A stretch of 64,000 nt of DNA from Massilia eurypsychrophila (GTDB lineage: Bacteria > Pseudomonadota > Gammaproteobacteria > Burkholderiales > Burkholderiaceae_D), in contig NZ_PDOC01000020.1 of the NCBI RefSeq assembly GCF_002760655.1, positions 16,575-80,574 of the forward strand, given 5' to 3'. Below the pieces are notes generated by a model. It had not been told where the DNA came from. It saw nothing but the letters and a program-made list of their open reading frames with translations, and searched no databases. Numbering within the stretch: the first letter of the stretch is position 1; every line of letters begins with the position of its first letter. This document shows, piece by piece, positions 54,607 through 63,792 of the stretch. The position numbers were made by a program, and so were the translations under genes.

Positions 54607-55388
54607 CAAGCGCCGGTCCACTGGGGTTTTTGCTTTTGCAGGAAAGCCGACACGCCGATGCCGAAGTCGGCACTGCCGTAGGCGGCGCGGATCAGGTCTT
54701 CGCCGCCCGGCAGATTTTCCTGCGCCAGGCGGCGGATCGCTTCTTTCGACACGCGCATCGTCACCGCGGCGTGGCCGGACAGGCGCTTGCACATGTGGGC
54801 CACCGTTGCATCGAGCTCGGTCGGCTCGGCGATCTCGGTGACGAAGTCGAATCCCTCGGCTTCGCCAGCGGTGATGGTTTCGGCGAGCAGCAGCATGCGC
54901 TTGGCGCGCGGCACGCCGAACGCTGCCACCACGCGCGCGATGTTCGACATCGACAGGCAGTTGCCGAGCGTGCGCGCAATCGGCACGCCGAACGACGCCT
55001 CCGGCGTCGCGATGCGAAAGTCGCAGGCGGCGCAAATGGCGAGGCCGCCGCCGATCGCCCAACCCTCGACGATGGCGATGGTCGGCATCGGCAGCCGCTC
55101 GATCTGGCCGATTATCTGGTCAATGGTTTTTTCGTAGGCGACACCGTCGCCGCCGCCCCTGAAGGTGGAGAACTGTTCGATGTCGGTGCCGGCCACGAAG
55201 GCCTCGCCGCCGGCGCCGCGGATGGTGGCCACGCGGATGTTGCTGTCGCCGGCAATCTGGCTGCAAATTGCCGCCAGCTGCTCGTACATCGGCCAGGTCA
55301 TCGCATTGCGTGCTTCCGGCCTGTCGATCAGGATGGCGGCAATGCCATCGCTGATGGTCAGGTGAACTTTGCCCGTCTGGTCACTCAT
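54606..55388 (-). CDS. Enoyl-CoA hydratase/isomerase family protein
   Basis: The ATG at 55388 has GGAGG eight bases upstream and gives 260 residues. Crotonase-fold features are AILIDRPEARNAMTWPMYEQ, the oxyanion-hole regions GAGGEAFVAGTDIEQF and EGWAIGGGLAICAACDFRIA, and SFGVPIARTLGNCLS. The first glutamate typical of hydratases is not obvious at the usual second site, so isomerase, hydrolase or lyase activity is also possible. It lies between the CoA transferase and the dehydrogenase genes in one operon. Confidence 0.88.
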   Translation of the reverse strand: MSDQTGKVHLTISDGIAAILIDRPEARNAMTWPMYEQLAAICSQIAGDSNIRVATIRGAGGEAFVAGTDIEQFSTFRGGGDGVAYEKTIDQIIGQIERLPMPTIAIVEGWAIGGGLAICAACDFRIATPEASFGVPIARTLGNCLSMSNIARVVAAFGVPRAKRMLLLAETITAGEAEGFDFVTEIAEPTELDATVAHMCKRLSGHAAVTMRVSKEAIRRLAQENLPGGEDLIRAAYGSADFGIGVSAFLQKQKPQWTGA

Positions 55389-55421
55389 GATCGTACCCTC
55401 CGCAGTTGAACTCCATGACAA

Positions 55422-58400
55422 TTACGCCAGCGCGCGCGCCAGCACGCGCGCCACGTGCACCGCTTCGCGCTGCCGGCCGTCGTCGCCGCGCGTGCCGTCG
55501 GCGATCTGGTGCCGGCAACTGGTGCCGTCGGCCACCACCAGCGTATCTGCTGGGGCGGCGCGCACCGCCGGCAGCAGGGATAATTCTGCCATTTTCATCG
55601 ACACGTCATAGTGCGCCGCTTCGTAACCGAAGCTGCCGGCCATGCCGCAGCAGCTCGACTCGATCAGCTCGACGCTCAAGCCAGGAATCAGGCCAAGTAT
55701 CGCCTGCACCGGCCGCACCGCGTCGAACGCTTTCTGGTGGCAGTGGCCATGCAGCAGGGCGCGGCTGACTGGCAAGGCTTTGAGCGGCAGGTTCAGGCGG
55801 CCGGCGGTGTCCTCGCGGGCGAGGAATTCTTCGAACAGGAAAGCGTGCGCGCCGAGCGCTTCGGCGTCCTTGCCCAGGCCCATGACGAGGAACTCGTCGC
55901 GCAAGGTGAGCAGGCAGGACGGCTCGAGTCCGACCACCGGGATGCCGCGCGCGACGAACGGGCGCATCGCTTCGACGACGCGGCGCGCTTCGGCCTTGGC
56001 CTCGTCGACCAGGCCGCTGGCGAGGTAGGTGCGCCCGCAACACAGCGCGCGACCGGGCTCGGCGTCGCCGGCGGCCGGGCGCGCCACGTGGACCTTGTAG
56101 CCGGCCGCTTCCAGCACCTGCAGGGCGGCAATCGCATTCTCGGACTCGAAATAATTGTTGAAGGTGTCGGCGAACAGCACCACCGTGGCGTCAAGCGGAT
56201 TGGCGCGCGGCGCCACGTGGCGCATGAAGGTGTCGCTGCGCCAGGTGGGCAGGGAACGCTTGGCCGACAGGCCGAGCAGCTTTTCGGTCAGCGCGGCGGC
56301 GCCCGGCAACGTGTTGCGCAGGTTGGCCAGCATCGGCAGGCGCGACGCCCACGGCGCCCAGCGCGGCAGGTTGGCGATCAGCCGGTCCTTCAGGCTGAGG
56401 CCGTGCTTCTTCTGCCAATGGAACAGGAATTCGGTTTTCATGCGCGCCATGTCGACGCCGGTCGGGCAGTCGCGCTTGCAGCCTTTGCAGCCGACGCACA
56501 GGTCGAGCGTCTCGCGCATTACCTCGGAGGTGAAGCCGTCGGGGCCGAGCTGGCCGGACAATGCCAGGCGCAGCGTGTTGGCGCGCCCGCGCGTGAGGTG
56601 CTGCTCGTCCTTGGTGACGCGGTAGCTCGGGCACATGGTGCCGGCGTCGAACTTGCGGCAGTGGCCGTTGTTGTTGCACATGTCGACGGCCTTGGCGAAG
56701 CCGCCAGCCGGGTCGCCGCCGGTGCCGGGCGCGCTTTCCCGCTCGGTCACCGGATCGGTCTGCACGTTCCAGGCAGACCAGTCGAGCGCGGGTTTCAGCG
56801 CGACCGGATCGTAGCCCGGCTTGAAGCGAAACAGCGAGCTGTCGTCCATGCGCGTGGCGCGCACGATTTTGCCGGGATTCATCAGGCCGGCCGGATCGAA
56901 CAGATCCTTGATGTCTTCGAAGGCCTTGATCAGGCGCGTGCCGAACTGCCAGGCCACCCATTCGCTGCGCACCAGGCCGTCGCCGTGCTCGCCGGAGAAG
57001 GCGCCCTTGTACTGGCGCACCAGCGCGCCGGCTTCTTCGGCAATGGCGCGCATCTTGGCGGCGCCGCCGCGGCGCATGTCGAGGATCGGCCGCACGTGCA
57101 GGGTGCCGACCGAGGCGTGGGCGTACCAGGTGCCGCGGGTGCCGTGGCGGGCGAACACTTCGGTCAGGCGGCTGGTGTATTCGGCCAGGTGTTCGAGCGG
57201 CACCGCGCAGTCTTCGATGAACGACACGGGTTTGCCGTCGCCGCGCATGCTCATCATGATGTTCAGGCCGGCCTTGCGCACTTCCCACAGCGCCTTCTGG
57301 GCGTTCGGGTCGGTCATCTCGACGACGCTGCCGGGCAGGCCTAGGCTGGCCATCAGCTCGACCAGCCTGGCCAGGCCTTCGTTTTGTTCAGCGAGCGAGG
57401 CGCCGGCGAACTCGACCAGCAGGATCGCTTCCGGCGCGCCGATCAGCGCCTTGTCGATGACCGGGCGAAACGCCGGATTGTCGCGCGCCAGCTCGATCAT
57501 GGTGCGGTCGACCAGTTCCACCGCCACCGGCGCCAGCGTGACGATGTGGCGCGTCATCTCCATCGCCTGGACGAACGTGGGGAAGTTGATCACGCCGAGC
57601 GTCTTGTACTTGGGCAGCGGCATCAACTTGAGCGTGACGCGGCGGGTGACCGCCAGCGTGCCTTCGCTGCCGACCAGCAGGTGCGCCAGGTTGACGCTGT
57701 TGTCCGGCGTGTACGGGCGCTCGCTTTGCGGATGGTAGACGTCGATGTTGTAGCCGCCGACGCGGCGCATCACCTTCGGCACCATGCGCGCGATCTCGTC
57801 GTGCTCGCGCGCGGCGATGGCGCGCAGGCCGTCAACCAGGGCGCGCACGGCCGGCGTGGCGTCCCGCAGCATGGCCTGTTCGTCCTGGAAGCGCACTTCG
57901 GTGCCGTCGGCCAGGATGGCGTCGATCGACTCGACGTTGTGCACCATGTTGCCGTAGGCGATGGAGCGCGAGCCGCACGAGTTGTTGCCGGCCATGCCGC
58001 CGATGGTGCACTGGGCGGCGGTGCTGACGTCGACCGGGAACCAGACGCCGTGCGGCTTGAGCCAGGCGTTCAGGTGGTCGAGCACGATGCCCGGCTGCAC
58101 CGTCACCGTCATCGCTGCAAGGTCGAAGTCGGTGACCTGGTTCAGGTACTTGCTGTTGTCGATGACCAGCGCTTCGCCGACCGTCTGACCGCACTGGCTG
58201 GTGCCGGCGCCGCGCGACAGGATCGGCACGTTCATGTCGCGCGCGATGGCGATGGCCGCGGTGACGTCTGCTTCAGTGCGCGGCACGAACACGCCGACCG
58301 GCTCGACCTGGTAGATCGACGCGTCGGTGGCGTAGCGCCCGCGCGAGGCGGCGTCGAACAGCACTTCGCCGCCCGTCTCGGCGGCCAGGCGGCGGGCCAG

Positions 58401-58469
58401 CCCTTGCCGGTTCATGCTGGTGGCGAGCTGTTCGCTCAACTTGATCGGCGCGGCCGCTGGTGCATTCAT
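55422..58469 (-). CDS. YdiJ-like FAD-linked D-2-hydroxyacid dehydrogenase with Fe-S C-terminus
   Basis: The 1015-residue protein has the same length and layout as E. coli YdiJ. First comes an FAD-binding PCMH domain (VPRTEADVTAAIAIARD; SRGAGTSQCGQTVGEALVID). The FAD-oxidase C-terminal domain follows (GEHGDGLVRSEW). Then there is a ferredoxin-like Fe-S domain (CVGCKGCKRDCPTGVDMARM) and a CCG/heterodisulfide-reductase-type domain (SCCGMAGSFGYE). Such fusions oxidise D-2-hydroxyglutarate or similar hydroxyacids and pass electrons to the respiratory chain. It is the first gene of the minus-strand arm, immediately followed upstream by the regulator gene. The exact substrate is inferred only as a 2-hydroxyacid. 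Confidence 0.9.
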   Translation of the reverse strand: MNAPAAAPIKLSEQLATSMNRQGLARRLAAETGGEVLFDAASRGRYATDASIYQVEPVGVFVPRTEADVTAAIAIARDMNVPILSRGAGTSQCGQTVGEALVIDNSKYLNQVTDFDLAAMTVTVQPGIVLDHLNAWLKPHGVWFPVDVSTAAQCTIGGMAGNNSCGSRSIAYGNMVHNVESIDAILADGTEVRFQDEQAMLRDATPAVRALVDGLRAIAAREHDEIARMVPKVMRRVGGYNIDVYHPQSERPYTPDNSVNLAHLLVGSEGTLAVTRRVTLKLMPLPKYKTLGVINFPTFVQAMEMTRHIVTLAPVAVELVDRTMIELARDNPAFRPVIDKALIGAPEAILLVEFAGASLAEQNEGLARLVELMASLGLPGSVVEMTDPNAQKALWEVRKAGLNIMMSMRGDGKPVSFIEDCAVPLEHLAEYTSRLTEVFARHGTRGTWYAHASVGTLHVRPILDMRRGGAAKMRAIAEEAGALVRQYKGAFSGEHGDGLVRSEWVAWQFGTRLIKAFEDIKDLFDPAGLMNPGKIVRATRMDDSSLFRFKPGYDPVALKPALDWSAWNVQTDPVTERESAPGTGGDPAGGFAKAVDMCNNNGHCRKFDAGTMCPSYRVTKDEQHLTRGRANTLRLALSGQLGPDGFTSEVMRETLDLCVGCKGCKRDCPTGVDMARMKTEFLFHWQKKHGLSLKDRLIANLPRWAPWASRLPMLANLRNTLPGAAALTEKLLGLSAKRSLPTWRSDTFMRHVAPRANPLDATVVLFADTFNNYFESENAIAALQVLEAAGYKVHVARPAAGDAEPGRALCCGRTYLASGLVDEAKAEARRVVEAMRPFVARGIPVVGLEPSCLLTLRDEFLVMGLGKDAEALGAHAFLFEEFLAREDTAGRLNLPLKALPVSRALLHGHCHQKAFDAVRPVQAILGLIPGLSVELIESSCCGMAGSFGYEAAHYDVSMKMAELSLLPAVRAAPADTLVVADGTSCRHQIADGTRGDDGRQREAVHVARVLARALA

Positions 58470-58473
58470 TGGT

Positions 58474-59193
58474 TCAGGATCCCGGTGTTGGTTTCGAACC
58501 GCGCAGGTCGGCGACGACCGTGTCGCGCTTGGTCAGCAGGTGGTGTTCGAGGATGGCGCGCAGGGCCTGGCCGTCGCGCCGTTCGAGCGCGTCGAGCATG
58601 GCGCTGTGTTCCTTCATGGCCGCGTTCCACTTGTCCTGGTTGAAGTTGGAGCGGAACCGCAGGTTCTGGATGCGCGCATTCATCTGCAGGTAAGTGCCGG
58701 TCAGCACGGCATTGCCGGCGCTGGCGTTGATGCGGTCATGGATGACGTGGTTGATCTTGTAGTAGGCGGCCAGGTCGCGGCGCGCATGGGCCGCCATCAT
58801 CTCGTAGTGCAGCGCGCGGATCTCGGTGATCTCGGCGTCGGTGATGCGCTGGCACGCCAGCAGGCCCGACAGCCCCTCGAGGGCGCCGAGCACTTCGAAC
58901 GTCTGCTCGATGTCGGCCACCGACAGCTCGGCGACCTGGGCGCCGCGGTTGGGCAGCAGCTCGATCAGGCCTTCGCCGGCGAGCACCTTGAACGCTTCGC
59001 GCAGCGGCGTGCGCGAGACCATCAACTGTTCGCACAGCACCCGTTCGTTCAGGCGCGTGCCGGGCAGTAAGGTGCCTTCGATGATCATGTCGCGCAGCCG
59101 CACGGTGACCGCCGAAGCGAGGCCCTGGCGGTCGATGCCGGCGGCGCGCGGTTCGGCGGCAGGGAGGTCGGAATTAGGTAAGTCTTCAATCAT
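58474..59193 (-). CDS. GntR-family (FCD) regulator
   Basis: The ATG at 59193 gives 239 residues; a GTG 12 codons earlier would place the N-terminus inside the operator. The winged helix is clear (RLRDMIIEGTLLPGTRLNER, CEQLMVSRTPLREAFKVLAG) with an FCD domain after it (FEVLGALEGLSGLLACQRIT; NHVIHDRINASAGNAVLTGT). It lies between the two arms of the carboxylate cluster, reads into the dehydrogenase gene four bases later, and is divergent from the aminotransferase gene. This is the expected position for the pathway's regulator. Confidence 0.9.
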   Translation of the reverse strand: MIEDLPNSDLPAAEPRAAGIDRQGLASAVTVRLRDMIIEGTLLPGTRLNERVLCEQLMVSRTPLREAFKVLAGEGLIELLPNRGAQVAELSVADIEQTFEVLGALEGLSGLLACQRITDAEITEIRALHYEMMAAHARRDLAAYYKINHVIHDRINASAGNAVLTGTYLQMNARIQNLRFRSNFNQDKWNAAMKEHSAMLDALERRDGQALRAILEHHLLTKRDTVVADLRGSKPTPGS

Positions 59194-59199
59194 GGGAAT

Positions 59200-59211
59200 A
59201 TTGTATACGAT
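59200..59211. promoter_or_regulatory. GntR-type operator at the regulator gene
   Basis: ATTGTA-TACGAT is a near-perfect palindrome (one mismatch) of the ATTGTATACAAT kind bound by many FCD-type GntR proteins. It lies seven bases before the regulator's ATG. Confidence 0.5.
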
Positions 59212-59269
59212 TTTAAGCGACGCACACACTTATCTCCACGCCTGCCGCACAGCCATATTTCCCTGTGAA

Positions 59270-59287
59270 ATGCTGCGGTAGCAGCAT
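59270..59287. promoter_or_regulatory. Inverted repeat in the divergent spacer
   Basis: ATGCTGC-GGTA-GCAGCAT is a perfect seven-pair hairpin midway between the regulator and aminotransferase genes. It may be an operator or the end of a leader; no T-run follows. Confidence 0.35.
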
Positions 59288-59308
59288 TGGATTGCACTTA
59301 AAAAGAGC

Positions 59309-59342
59309 TTGACTCATTCCGTTTTAAGTATATTGTATGCAA
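59309..59342 (+). promoter_or_regulatory. Promoter and operator of the aminotransferase/tct operon
   Basis: TTGACT (59309-59314) and TATTGT (59331-59336), spaced by 16 bases, form a plausible promoter. The -10 is embedded in TTGTATGCAA (59333-59342), a second copy of the ATTGTAT motif seen at the regulator gene, so repression by the adjacent GntR protein is likely. Confidence 0.45.
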
Positions 59343-59398
59343 AACATTTGCGTTCTTGAACTGATCTGGCGCGCGCGTTTAACCCAAGGAGTGGCCCA

Positions 59399-60619
59399 AT
59401 GTTGAAGTTGAATTCCCATCCATCCGGCAGGCATTTCCTGCAGATTCCCGGTCCCACCAATGTGCCTGACCGCATCTTGCGGGCGATGGATTATCCAACC
59501 ATCGACCATCGCGGGCCCGAGTTCCAGCAGTTGGGCAAAAAGATTCTCGGCCAGATCGGCAAGATCTTCCAGACCGAGCAGCCGGTGGTGATCTATCCGG
59601 CGTCCGGCACCGGCGCATGGGAAGCGGCGCTGGTCAATACCTTGTCGCCTGGCGACACGGTGCTGATGTACGAGACGGGCCACTTCGCCACGCTGTGGAA
59701 GAAGATGGCCGACAAGCTGTCGCTCAAGTCCGAGTTTCTCGGCGACGACTGGCGGCGCGGCGTCGATGCTGCCAAGATCGAGGCGCGTCTGCGCGCAGAC
59801 AGCGGCCACGTCATCAAGGCGGTGGCGGTGGTGCACAACGAAACCTCGACCGGCGTGACGTCCGACATCGCCGCGGTGCGCCGCGCGATCGATGCGGCCG
59901 GCCACCCAGCGCTGCTGCTGGTCGACACCATCTCGTCGCTCGGCTCGCTCGACTACCGGCATGACGAATGGGGCGTCGACGTCACCGTCGCCGGCTCGCA
60001 GAAAGGGCTGATGCTGCCGCCCGGCCTGTCGTTTAACGCGGTGTCGCAGAAGGCCATCGCGGCGTCGAAGACGGCCAAGCTGGCGCGCGCGTTCTGGGCG
60101 TGGGACGAAATCATCGAGGCGAACAAGAACGGCTTCTGGCCGTACACGCCGGCCACCAACTTGCTGTACGGCTTGTCCGAGGCGTGCGACATGCTGCTGG
60201 AAGAGGGCATGCAGAACGTGTTTGCACGGCACCAGCGCCATGCCGAAGCGACGCGCCAGTGCGTGCGCGCCTGGGGCCTGGAGATCCTGTGCCAGAACGA
60301 GGCCGAATACAGCGGCGCGCTGACGGCGGTGGTGATGCCGGTCGGCGCCGGCGGCGAGCGCTGCAACGCCGACGCATTGCGCAAGGTCATTCTGGCCAAC
60401 TTCAACATGTCGCTCGGCCAAGGCTTGAACAAGCTCTCCGGCTGGGTGTTTCGCATCGGCCACCTGGGCGACTTCAACGACCTGACCTTGATGGGCACGT
60501 TGGCCGGCGTCGAGATGGGCCTGGTGCTGGCCGGCGTGCCGCACAAGGCCGGCGGCGTGGCGGCGGCGATGCAGTCGCTGCAGCAGTCGGCCGTCGCGGT
60601 GGCGGCGCAGCCTGCCTGA
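59399..60619 (+). CDS. Class V aminotransferase, serine--glyoxylate type
   Basis: The 406-residue protein matches serine-glyoxylate/alanine-glyoxylate aminotransferases. It opens with HFLQIPGPTNVPDRILRAMD and DHRGPEFQQL. It has the cofactor cradle ASGTGAWEAALVN, the VVHNETSTGV segment and the Schiff-base Lys202 in AGSQKGLMLPPG. It moves an amino group to glyoxylate; aspartate-glyoxylate enzymes of the beta-hydroxyaspartate cycle are close relatives, so the donor is uncertain. It is the first gene of the plus-strand arm, followed by the TctCBA importer. The start has CAAGGAG nearby. Confidence 0.9.
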   Translation: MLKLNSHPSGRHFLQIPGPTNVPDRILRAMDYPTIDHRGPEFQQLGKKILGQIGKIFQTEQPVVIYPASGTGAWEAALVNTLSPGDTVLMYETGHFATLWKKMADKLSLKSEFLGDDWRRGVDAAKIEARLRADSGHVIKAVAVVHNETSTGVTSDIAAVRRAIDAAGHPALLLVDTISSLGSLDYRHDEWGVDVTVAGSQKGLMLPPGLSFNAVSQKAIAASKTAKLARAFWAWDEIIEANKNGFWPYTPATNLLYGLSEACDMLLEEGMQNVFARHQRHAEATRQCVRAWGLEILCQNEAEYSGALTAVVMPVGAGGERCNADALRKVILANFNMSLGQGLNKLSGWVFRIGHLGDFNDLTLMGTLAGVEMGLVLAGVPHKAGGVAAAMQSLQQSAVAVAAQPA

Positions 60620-60682
60620 GTTCTACCAATTTCATTTAGCACTTCCACATAAGCGGCCACAGCCGCAACAGGAGACGACAAC

Positions 60683-61681
60683 ATGAACATCACCATCAAG
60701 CAGACACTCACGATCGCCGGATTAGCCCTTGGCATGTCCCACGCCGCCGTGGCCAACGCGTGGGAGCCGACCAAGTCGGTCGAATTCATCGTGCCGTTCT
60801 CGGCCGGCGGCGCGACCGACCAGATGGCGCGCTCGATCCAGGGCATCATCACCAAGAACAAGCTGATGAGTCAGCCGGTCGTGGTGCAGAACAAGGCCGG
60901 CGCCAGCGGCGCCGAAGGCTTGCTCGACATTCAGAATACGCCGGGCGACAACCACCGCCTGGTGGTGTCGTCGTCCGGCCTGTACACGGTGCCGCTGGCC
61001 ACCGGCCTGGCGTTCAACTGGCGCGACCTGACGCCGGTGGCGATGGTGGCCCAAGACGAGTTCGTGTTGTGGGTCAATGCCGAAACGCCGTACAAGGCGC
61101 CGATGGACTATTTGAATGAAGTGAAGAAAACGGCGTCGAAAATCAAGATGGGCGGCACCAGCTCGAAGCGCGAAGACCACATCATCACCGCGCTGATCGA
61201 GAAAAAGGTCGGCGCCAAGTTCATCTACATCCCGTATAAAGGCGGCGGCGAAGCGGCGACCCAGCTGTCGGGCAAGCACATCGATTCGAACACCAACAAT
61301 CCATCCGAGTCGATCTCGCAGTGGCGCGCCGGCCAGCACCGCGCGCTGTGCCTGTTTGCCGACAAGCGCAGCTCGTACACCGACAAGGTGACCGCGACGC
61401 AGAGCTGGGCCGACGTGCCGACGTGCAAGGAAAAAGGCCTCGACGTGCAGTACCAGATGCTGCGCGTGTTCATGTTGCCGGGCAAAGTGGCGCCGGACGT
61501 GACCAAGTTCTATGTCGAGCTGCTGCAAAAAGTGATCGCCACGCCGGAGTGGAAGGCCTACGTCAAGAACAATGCCCTGAAACCGACCGTCATGATCGGC
61601 GAGGAATTGCGCGCCTACATGGGCAAGGACGAGCAGGCGCACCGCGAGATCATGAAGGCGGCCGGCTTCCTGGCGCCGTGA
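60683..61681 (+). CDS. TctC/Bug-type carboxylate-binding protein
   Basis: The 332-residue protein has a signal peptide (LTIAGLALGMSHAAVANA) and the Bug fold: VEFIVPFSAGGATDQMARSI, QPVVVQNKAGASGAEGLL, IYIPYKGGGEAATQLSGKHI. It would bind a carboxylate in the periplasm by a pair of water molecules, as in other Bug proteins. AGGAGACGACAAC precedes the ATG. It is followed by tctB and tctA homologues, so all three transporter parts are present and intact, unlike the decayed receptor at 42732-43685. Confidence 0.92.
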   Translation: MNITIKQTLTIAGLALGMSHAAVANAWEPTKSVEFIVPFSAGGATDQMARSIQGIITKNKLMSQPVVVQNKAGASGAEGLLDIQNTPGDNHRLVVSSSGLYTVPLATGLAFNWRDLTPVAMVAQDEFVLWVNAETPYKAPMDYLNEVKKTASKIKMGGTSSKREDHIITALIEKKVGAKFIYIPYKGGGEAATQLSGKHIDSNTNNPSESISQWRAGQHRALCLFADKRSSYTDKVTATQSWADVPTCKEKGLDVQYQMLRVFMLPGKVAPDVTKFYVELLQKVIATPEWKAYVKNNALKPTVMIGEELRAYMGKDEQAHREIMKAAGFLAP

Positions 61682-61703
61682 TCCGCACACAGGGGCAAAC
61701 GAC

Positions 61704-62222
61704 ATGAGCACCCAGGAAGAAATCCACGGCAGCGTGGAAACGTCGCCGGCGGTCATCACCAAGCGCACCGCCGAGATCGCCGTCGGCTTCATCGTCATGG
61801 CGTTCGGGCTGCTGGCCATCATCAGCAATTACCAGCTGGGGGCAGGGTGGAGCGAGGACGGGCCGCAGGCGGGTTATTTCCCGTTGCGGATGGGGGCGGC
61901 GATTCTTATCGCCAGCATCTTCGTCATCTACCAGGCGGTGCGCAAGAACGACCGATCGGCGTTCGTCGAGCAGACCCAGCTCAAGCTGGTGGCCACCGTG
62001 CTGCTGCCGCTGGTGGTGTACATCGCGGCGATCAAGTATGTCGGCATCTATGTGGCGTCGACGCTGTTCATCGGCATCTTCATGCGGCTGGTGGGCAAGT
62101 TCGGCTGGATGCGCTCGGTGCTGACCGCGCTCATCATCGACGCCGTCTTGTTCTGGGTGTTTGAAATCATGTTCAAGGTGCCGCTCCCGAAGGGGCCGCT
62201 CGAACAGATGTTTGGTTACTGA
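61704..62222 (+). CDS. tctB: Tripartite tricarboxylate transporter small membrane subunit
   Basis: The 172-residue protein has four membrane helices (about 24-45, 58-78, 92-125 and 132-152) and the TctB pattern GPQAGYFPLRMGAAILIASI. It ends with a conserved-looking KVPLPKGPLEQMFGY. TctB is the small subunit whose exact role is unclear but which is needed for transport. It lies 22 bases after the receptor gene and 13 bases before tctA. Confidence 0.92.
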   Translation: MSTQEEIHGSVETSPAVITKRTAEIAVGFIVMAFGLLAIISNYQLGAGWSEDGPQAGYFPLRMGAAILIASIFVIYQAVRKNDRSAFVEQTQLKLVATVLLPLVVYIAAIKYVGIYVASTLFIGIFMRLVGKFGWMRSVLTALIIDAVLFWVFEIMFKVPLPKGPLEQMFGY

Positions 62223-62235
62223 TCGGATCTGACGC

Positions 62236-63735
62236 ATGGATGACTTTAATTCACTGATGCATGGCTTTTCGATCGTCTTGTCTTGGCAAAACATCGGACT
62301 GATGATCATCGGGATCTTGCTGGGGATCGTGGTGGGGGTGCTGCCGGGCCTGGGCGGACCGAACGGCGTGGCGATCCTGCTGCCGCTGACGTTCGCGATG
62401 AATCCGACCTCGGCGATCATCCTGCTGTCGTGCATCTACTGGGGCGCGTTGTTTGGCGGCGCCATTACGTCGATCCTGTTTAATATTCCGGGCGAGGCGT
62501 GGTCGGTGGCGACCACCTTCGACGGCTACCCGATGGCGCAGAACGGCAAGGCCGGCGAGGCGCTGACCAGCGCGTTCACCGGCTCGTTCATCGGCGCGCT
62601 GGTTGGCGTATTGATGATCACCTTCCTGGCGCCGCTGGTGGCGAAATTCGCGCTCAGGTTCGGGCCGCCCGAATTTTTTGCGGTCTACTTCCTGACCTTC
62701 TGCAGCTTCATCGGCATGGGCAAGGAGCCGAAAGGCAAGATCGTCATCGCCATGTGCGTCGGCTTCGTGCTCGCCGCCGTGGGCCTCGACACCATCTCCG
62801 GCCAGCTGCGCATGACGTTCGGCCAGCCGGTGCTGCTGCGCGGCTTCGACTTTCTGGTGGCGGTGATCGGCCTGTTCGGCATCAGCGAGATTCTGATGAC
62901 GATCGAAGAGGGCCTGGCGTTTCGCGGCAAGAACGGCAAGATCGACCTGAAAATCGTGTTCAAGACCTGGGCCCAGATGCCGCGCCACTTCATGACCTTG
63001 ATGCGTTCGTCGGCGATCGGCTGCTGGCTTGGCATTACGCCGGGCGGCGCGACGGCGGCGTCGTTCATGGGCTATGGCGTGGCCAAGAAGTTCTCGAAGG
63101 ATCCGGACAGCTTCGGCAAGGGCAATGTCGAGGGCGTGCTGGCGCCGGAAACCGCGGCGCACGCCGCCGGCACCAGCGCGCTGCTGCCGATGCTCGCGCT
63201 CGGCATTCCCGGCTCGGCCACGGCGGCGGTGCTGCTGGGCGGCCTGATGATCTGGGGCCTGCAGCCAGGCCCCTTGCTGTTCGTCGAGCAGAAGGATTTT
63301 GTGTGGGGCCTGATCGCCAGCATGTACCTCGGAAACATCGCCGGCCTGATCATCGTGTTGGCATCGGTGCCGCTGTTTGCCGCGATTCTGCGCATACCGT
63401 TTTCGATCATCGCCCCCGTGATTCTGGTGGTGTGTGCGATCGGCGCTTTCACGGTCCACAATGCCGCGTTTGACATCTGGCTGATGCTGGCCTTCGGCAT
63501 CGTCGGCTACGTCTTCAAGAAGCTCGACTATCCGCTGGCGCCGCTGGTGTTGGCGCTGGTGCTGGGCGACCGCGCCGAGGACGCGTTCCGCCAGAGCATG
63601 CTGGCCTCGCGCGGCGGGCTCGACATCTTCTGGGCCAACGGCCTGGTCGGCACCATCATGACCCTGGCGCTGGTTGGCCTGGCCTGGTCGCTGCTTAGCG
63701 GCGCGCGCGGCAAGATGCGCCAGCGCGCTGCCTGA
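62236..63735 (+). CDS. tctA: Tripartite tricarboxylate transporter large membrane subunit
   Basis: The 499-residue protein has about 12 membrane helices and the TctA hallmarks GVLPGLGGPNGVAILLPLTF, LSCIYWGALFGGAITSILFN, PGEAWSVATTFDGYPMAQ and the second-half counterpart LGIPGSATAAVLLGGLMIWG. It is the channel subunit driving proton- or sodium-coupled carboxylate uptake. Length is normal and no motif is missing. It is the last gene of the operon, ended by a strong terminator. Confidence 0.94.
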   Translation: MDDFNSLMHGFSIVLSWQNIGLMIIGILLGIVVGVLPGLGGPNGVAILLPLTFAMNPTSAIILLSCIYWGALFGGAITSILFNIPGEAWSVATTFDGYPMAQNGKAGEALTSAFTGSFIGALVGVLMITFLAPLVAKFALRFGPPEFFAVYFLTFCSFIGMGKEPKGKIVIAMCVGFVLAAVGLDTISGQLRMTFGQPVLLRGFDFLVAVIGLFGISEILMTIEEGLAFRGKNGKIDLKIVFKTWAQMPRHFMTLMRSSAIGCWLGITPGGATAASFMGYGVAKKFSKDPDSFGKGNVEGVLAPETAAHAAGTSALLPMLALGIPGSATAAVLLGGLMIWGLQPGPLLFVEQKDFVWGLIASMYLGNIAGLIIVLASVPLFAAILRIPFSIIAPVILVVCAIGAFTVHNAAFDIWLMLAFGIVGYVFKKLDYPLAPLVLALVLGDRAEDAFRQSMLASRGGLDIFWANGLVGTIMTLALVGLAWSLLSGARGKMRQRAA

Positions 63736-63755
63736 CGGCAAGCGCACGTAAGGAA

Positions 63756-63792
63756 ACGCCCGTGGGCCAATCTGGCGCACGGGCGTTTTTTT
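63756..63792 (+). terminator. Rho-independent terminator of the tct operon
   Basis: ACGCCCGTG and CACGGGCGT form a perfect nine-pair stem with a 13-base loop, followed by seven T. It lies 20 bases after the tctA stop. Confidence 0.9.

Noticed and set aside
55611..57344. Long open frame (577 codons) on the plus strand antisense to the YdiJ-like gene
   Set aside because: It mirrors a well-supported gene; its product is Arg/Ala/Gly/His-biased without domains, as expected for the complement of a high-GC coding sequence.
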